A DNA stretch of 29,319 nt from JAKPQD01 sp029572965 (lineage in GTDB: Bacteria; Bacteroidota; Bacteroidia; Bacteroidales; DTGW01), in the NCBI GenBank assembly GCA_035374585.1, contig DAOSPF010000044.1, positions 1 through 29,319 on the forward strand, in the 5' to 3' direction. Made by a program: the position numbers and the translations under genes. Numbering within the stretch: the first letter of the stretch is position 1; each line of letters begins with the position of its first letter. Under the pieces are notes generated by a model that worked only from the letters and a program-made list of their open reading frames with translations, did not search any database and was not told the origin of the DNA. Of this stretch, positions 25,958-29,319 are shown in pieces.

Positions 25958-25973
25958 AGTGACATTCGTCACT
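25958..25973 (-). terminator. Hairpin plus T-tract on the minus strand, upstream of the J-domain gene
   Basis: AGTGAC (25958-25963) and GTCACT (25968-25973) pair over 6 bp with a 4-nt loop. The minus strand then has five T (25953-25957). No minus-strand gene was recognised to its right, so what it would terminate is unclear. The rest of the space to 26225 holds a C8 run (26001-26008) and the promoter box at 26054. Confidence 0.35.
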
Positions 25974-26053
25974 CGAGATTAACAGTTTGCCACCATTTTA
26001 CCCCCCCCATCAAACAATTAATAATCAATGCATTACCGTTATCGGGGCACTTT

Positions 26054-26061
26054 TATATTTG
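26054..26061 (+). promoter_or_regulatory. Candidate -7 box of the S74/T9SS/RHS cluster
   Basis: TATATTTG matches TAnnTTTG and would give a long leader of about 160 bases before the ATG at 26226. CACCCA and TGGGTG sequences that could pair are present in that leader, but the loop is long. Confidence 0.4.
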
Positions 26062-26225
26062 TCACTTGTTTGCTGAAGCCACATTTTTGGCATTGTAGAT
26101 ATTAAGAAGAAAAAATTAACACAAAATCTATAATCATGAAACACCCATGACTCTGCAAATCGCCAACACGAGGATATTTTATTGTGGGTGCATACTATCA
26201 TTCCATTAAAAATTAAAAAATAAAT

Positions 26226-27176
26226 ATGATGAAAAAACTATTACTATTCAGTTTTCTTTTTGTTAGTTTCAGCCTTAGTGCACAGATAAATGTTTTCAGT
26301 GGCAATAACGTCGGCATTGGGGCCGGTTTAACAAGTTCTGCTTCTACCCTTAGCGTTAACTCGGCAGGTTCCAGTAGTTATGCTGTGTGTGTTTCTTCAA
26401 CAAGTTCATATTCGGGAGGGATTTTTTGCGGGGTACAAGGGTCAAACAGTTCGCCAAGATTTGGTATTTCAAGCTCTATAAACAACCTTGGGGATGGGAG
26501 TATAAAAAGGGCAATATATGCCACTGCATTTGATGCTACTGCACGAACAGATGGCCAGGCTTATGGGGTTGTAGGTATTGCCGGAAATTCAACAAATGGT
26601 TACAATGTTGGTATATTGGGGCAATTATATGGGTCCAATAATGGTTCTGGTGTTTACGGGCAGATAGGGACGAGTTTTGTTGCCCCTGATGATAAATATG
26701 CCGGGTATTTTTATGGCAAGGTTAAAATTAATGGAACATTATGGGTTAATAGTACTCAAATTACCAGTTCTGATGATAGGTTAAAACAAGATGTCAGTTC
26801 AATTGAATCCGTCGATGGCCTTTATAAGCTAAAACCTAAGAAATATAAATATAAAAGCATCAACGAACAGGTAAAGGCAATCACTGGCAAATTAAGTGAG
26901 AATGCTAATGACACTACTGTTAATAAAGAAATTGTCGATCCTGACCCCGACATGGCACAAAAAACACACTTTGGCTTCCTGGCCCAAGACCTTCAGCAGG
27001 TTTACCCCGAGTTAGTTTACCAATCAGCTGACGGGACGTTAGGGATTGACTATCAGGGGTTAATTCCTATAATCATAGGGCAAATGCAACAAATGAAAAA
27101 GTCTATTGATGATAAAGACGAGCAGATAAAAGACCTGAAAAAGCGGGTGGCCGCGCTTGAGAAGAAGAAACAATAA
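26226..27176 (+). CDS. Secreted tail-fibre-like protein with C-terminal S74 chaperone domain
   Basis: A 316-residue protein with a signal peptide (about 1-20, ending LSAQ), a Gly/Ser-rich beta region (about 21-175), and a C-terminal peptidase S74 intramolecular chaperone (about 180-316). The S74 signature SSDDRLKQDV carries Ser182 and Lys187, spaced as in the self-cleaving dyad of phage endosialidases. FGFLAQDLQQVYPELV and the coiled-coil end (DDKDEQIKDLKKRVAALEK) follow. S74 domains trimerise phage fibres. In Bacteroidota they also occur on secreted proteins beside RHS-like genes, as here. No other phage gene is near, so a trimeric surface protein is the likelier reading. Confidence 0.85.
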   Translation: MMKKLLLFSFLFVSFSLSAQINVFSGNNVGIGAGLTSSASTLSVNSAGSSSYAVCVSSTSSYSGGIFCGVQGSNSSPRFGISSSINNLGDGSIKRAIYATAFDATARTDGQAYGVVGIAGNSTNGYNVGILGQLYGSNNGSGVYGQIGTSFVAPDDKYAGYFYGKVKINGTLWVNSTQITSSDDRLKQDVSSIESVDGLYKLKPKKYKYKSINEQVKAITGKLSENANDTTVNKEIVDPDPDMAQKTHFGFLAQDLQQVYPELVYQSADGTLGIDYQGLIPIIIGQMQQMKKSIDDKDEQIKDLKKRVAALEKKKQ

Positions 27177-27185
27177 ATAGCTGGT

Positions 27186-27470
27186 ATGATGAAAGCATTA
27201 GTAAAAAAGCTATTGACAAGTATAGTACTTGTTAATATATATATCGTTGGACATTCGCAGGCATTTAAAAGTTCGCTTGAATATAGCTATGATGCCAATG
27301 GCAACCGCGTGAAAGCTTCTGTGATATATTTGGTCAAATCTGCAAAAGAGGCTGTAGAGGAAAGCACTGATACTATACCACAGATAATAACAAAGAATAT
27401 TGCCACTGACTCAATTCCGGAAAAAGGATGGGGCCTGGCCCGGAAGATAATATATCGGGCGGCAAAATAA
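27186..27470 (+). CDS. N-terminal part of a frameshifted T9SS-secreted protein
   Basis: A 94-residue frame with a signal peptide (ending GHSQ) and the RHS/YD-like element YSYDANGNRVKAS, then an acidic linker. It reads through its last residues in a frame that looks non-native (WGLARKIIYRAAK). The C-terminal sorting domain lies in the -1 frame immediately after (next entry). The two together would match a common small Bacteroidota protein: signal peptide, YDxxGNR, linker, T9SS domain. The switch point is probably the A5 run at 27421-27425. Confidence 0.65.
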   Translation: MMKALVKKLLTSIVLVNIYIVGHSQAFKSSLEYSYDANGNRVKASVIYLVKSAKEAVEESTDTIPQIITKNIATDSIPEKGWGLARKIIYRAAK

Positions 27471-27709
27471 AACTGTATCCTAATCCTGCTCACAGTATAA
27501 TAATTGTTGAGATTTCTAATTCCGATTTGAACAAGAAAGAACAGTCAAATATGATTCAGATATTTGATTTGCAGGGAAAGATGGTATATCATAAAACAGG
27601 CATAACACGATACTCGGCCATTGACCTGAGTATGTTGAGCAATGGTACCTATATTCTCAAACTTCATTTAGGAGACCAGTTAAAGGAATATAAAATTGTT
27701 AAAAATTAA
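27428..27709 (+). CDS. C-terminal T9SS type A sorting domain, in the -1 frame of the preceding fragment
   Basis: This frame has no signal peptide of its own but carries a full T9SS type A sorting domain: IKLYPNPAHS, then IQIFDLQGKMVY, then LSNGTYILKL and the end YKIVKN. Such domains direct export through the type IX machinery and must be joined to a Sec-exported N-terminus. The preceding 94-residue frame supplies exactly that and overlaps this one by 43 bases. It is therefore best read as one gene at 27186-27709, broken by a missing base or joined by -1 frameshifting. The ATG at 27428 is unlikely to be a true start. Confidence 0.65.
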   Translation: MGPGPEDNISGGKIKLYPNPAHSIIIVEISNSDLNKKEQSNMIQIFDLQGKMVYHKTGITRYSAIDLSMLSNGTYILKLHLGDQLKEYKIVKN

Positions 27710-27723
27710 CCCCTGAATAATTC

Positions 27724-29289
27724 ATGAAAAAGATTATACTAACAATTTATCTTATAATCCTTGTATTTAAGACATATCCGCAATGTAACAATGCCAATCA
27801 GGTCATTTTAGATGGCACTTGTGCTGCAAGTATTAATGCCGGGCTGGTTACAAGTAACCAAACTGTAGTGGCACGCGACCAGATAACCATGAAAGCCGGG
27901 TTCAGTGTAAGTTCTGTAAATGGAAAAAAATTTGAGGCTAAGATTGACTATACTAAAGTATATGTAACAAACGATTATTTGACTGGCACAGGAATTGTTA
28001 CCGGGACTAGCCGCCCACTTGATAAAACAAATTGTGCCCCCGGGTCTGTGGGGGGCTCAATTAATGTTAGCCCGACGGGTGCGGCAACATATAATGTCCC
28101 GATTATAGTATCGCCAGGCACGAGGGGGATGCAGCCCAACCTGAGTATTGTATATAATAGCCAAAGTGGCAATGGGGTTCTGGGTTATGGATGGCACCTT
28201 AACGGAGTGTCAACTATCTCAAGGACAAGTAAAAACTTGTATTATGATGGCACTACATCTCCGGTAAAATTTGATGCCAATGATGCCCTTTCTTTAGATG
28301 GTGCCAGGCTGATAAAAACAGGGACAAACCAATATTCGCCCGAGAACAATCCATATACAGTTGTAACTACCGATGCATCTTTTAGCTTCTTTATAGTAAC
28401 AACGCAAGACGGGGTGTCAATGGAGTACAGGCAAAAGTTCCTGCCTAAAGGAGGTGATATAGCTTATGCCTGGGCAATAACAAAAATAACCGATACCGAA
28501 GGCAACTACATGCAATATATTTATCTTGGGGACAATACTACCGGCGAATACTATATTTCGGAAATCAAATACACGGGCAATACGGGCAAAGCGCCTTATA
28601 ACTCGGTAATTTTTGCCTATGACAAACGAACCGATGTCAATACGAATTATATTTGTGGAAAAGAAACAAACAAAACCCTTCTGATGACATCAATTAAGGT
28701 ATTTGCTGAAGGTATTTTAGCCTACGATTATAAGTTTTCTTACTTTTATGATGGCTATTACAGCAAGCTTAACCAGATTGGCTTAACAGCCAACGGATTT
28801 TCATATAACCCGATGGTTATTGATTGGGGGGCTTCACCAAATTTTACAACAACAACACCTACTACAAATTCTCTTATTATAAGCGCCCCCTATATTTCCG
28901 ATAATTTTGCCCAGATTGTTGGAGATATGAATGGAGATGGCTTACAGGATTTTGCCCAGATTGTTCCTTCAGATGATTATCCCCGTATTGAAGTAGCATT
29001 TTTGAAATCAGATGGTTCGTATCTATTTTCTTCTGTTAACTTGAAAAAGAAGGTAGTGAGTGGAGCAGGGGATAACTATGAAGCAAAAGACATGAATGTA
29101 GCAGATTGGGATAATGATGGTAAGGATGAGATAATGGTACATTACCTTTTTTATAAAACGAATTCTAAAGGAGATACCTCGAATTACAAACATTTAATAT
29201 ATAAGTATAGTTGTAGTGGTACTACAATAAATAATACTCCAGTTTTAGATTGTACCCTTCCTGCCGGTAGTATAAAAAAGATTGTGTAA
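27724..29289 (+). CDS. SpvB/RHS-like secreted protein, N-terminal part
   Basis: A 521-residue frame with a signal peptide (ending TYPQ), a 3-coathanger stack-like segment (about 20-75, VILDGTCAASINAGLV then MKAGFSV), an SpvB N-terminal domain (about 105-330, with TGAATYNVPIIVSPGTRG and GNGVLGYGWHL), and FG-GAP/VCBS repeats (about 394-480, GDMNGDGLQDF and DWDNDGKDEI). RHS proteins of this type normally exceed 1500 residues. The stop at 29287-29289 comes just after A_AAA_AAG (29274-29280), and the -1 frame remains open to the window end (KKDCVNTHKSNQIML). The gene therefore probably continues beyond the window. Confidence 0.82.
   Translation: MKKIILTIYLIILVFKTYPQCNNANQVILDGTCAASINAGLVTSNQTVVARDQITMKAGFSVSSVNGKKFEAKIDYTKVYVTNDYLTGTGIVTGTSRPLDKTNCAPGSVGGSINVSPTGAATYNVPIIVSPGTRGMQPNLSIVYNSQSGNGVLGYGWHLNGVSTISRTSKNLYYDGTTSPVKFDANDALSLDGARLIKTGTNQYSPENNPYTVVTTDASFSFFIVTTQDGVSMEYRQKFLPKGGDIAYAWAITKITDTEGNYMQYIYLGDNTTGEYYISEIKYTGNTGKAPYNSVIFAYDKRTDVNTNYICGKETNKTLLMTSIKVFAEGILAYDYKFSYFYDGYYSKLNQIGLTANGFSYNPMVIDWGASPNFTTTTPTTNSLIISAPYISDNFAQIVGDMNGDGLQDFAQIVPSDDYPRIEVAFLKSDGSYLFSSVNLKKKVVSGAGDNYEAKDMNVADWDNDGKDEIMVHYLFYKTNSKGDTSNYKHLIYKYSCSGTTINNTPVLDCTLPAGSIKKIV
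29274..29280 (+). other. In-frame A_AAA_AAG slippery heptamer in the RHS-like gene
   Basis: The heptamer is in the exact phase of the dnaX-type -1 frameshift site: ATA AAA AAG in frame 0, with slippage to AAA AAA GAT. Frame 0 stops 6 bases later, while the -1 frame is open to the end of the window. A one-base loss in the A run, real or from sequencing, would look the same. Confidence 0.5.
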
Positions 29290-29319
29290 ACACTCATAAA
29301 AGTAACCAGATAATGCTGC

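Noticed and set aside
26001..26008. C8 run in the intergenic region as a phase-variable promoter element
   Set aside because: It is over 45 bases from the -7 box and not between promoter elements, so there is no support for such a role.
26136..26150. Four-codon ATG-to-TGA frame in the leader of the S74 gene
   Set aside because: No attenuator structure with a T-tract follows it; chance occurrence is likely.
26226..29319. Prophage or phage tail module suggested by the S74 domain
   Set aside because: The protein has a Sec signal peptide and its neighbours are T9SS and SpvB/RHS surface proteins; no capsid, portal, terminase or integrase gene is present.
1..29319. tRNA genes, rRNA, CRISPR arrays, insertion sequences
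   Set aside because: No cloverleaf, direct-repeat array, transposase or terminal inverted repeats were recognised when reading the window by eye; a tRNA scan was not possible.

Overview
The window comes from a member of the Bacteroidota, probably class Bacteroidia. The evidence is a low-GC genome with A-rich ribosome-binding regions, repeated TAnnTTTG-type -7 boxes upstream of genes, a type IX secretion (T9SS) sorting domain, 3-coathanger and SpvB/RHS surface proteins, the DUF6452-DUF6048 pair, and a dihydroorotase with the QxH variant that I recall from this phylum. No rRNA, tRNA, CRISPR array, insertion sequence or prophage was seen.

Layout. 1-66: apparent C-terminal end of an unknown plus-strand gene. 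236-3382 (-): secreted GH2 beta-galactosidase, with a promoter and a 14-bp leader hairpin in front of it. 3509-4686 (-): DUF6048 and DUF6452 envelope proteins overlapping by ATGA. 4985-18428 (+): a tight ten-gene operon described below. 18528-19061 (+): secreted small protein of unknown function. 19062-20042 (-): secreted TPR protein. 20130-25331 (+): housekeeping genes, namely polyprenol-phosphate mannosyltransferase, dihydroorotase (pyrC), glutaminyl-tRNA synthetase (glnS), ribosomal protein S16 (rpsP) and RimM. 25326-25931 (-): membrane J-domain protein. 26226-end (+): surface/secretion cluster made of an S74 tail-fibre-like protein, a frameshifted small T9SS protein, and an SpvB/RHS protein that probably continues past the window after a -1 shift at A_AAA_AAG.

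The central operon is the most interesting region. Its order is CheR methyltransferase, HAMP-GAF-PAS-PAS membrane receptor without an output domain, a second degenerate CheR, a stand-alone CheB methylesterase, a small membrane GAF protein, a membrane GAF-PAS-PAS-SpoIIE (PP2C) phosphatase, a SiaB-type kinase, a SiaC-type phosphoprotein (target Thr68 conserved), an ABCG-like transporter with extra domains, and a membrane-anchored unknown protein. It holds chemotaxis-style adaptation enzymes but no MCP, CheA, CheW or CheY. It holds a Sia-type partner switch but no diguanylate cyclase (SiaD).

My working model is inference. CheR and CheB would tune GAF/PAS receptors by methylating a shared Glu/Gln-rich coiled coil. 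The receptors would set the activity of the SpoIIE phosphatase, which opposes the SiaB kinase on SiaC. SiaC would then act on a target, and the co-encoded ABC transporter is the most obvious candidate.
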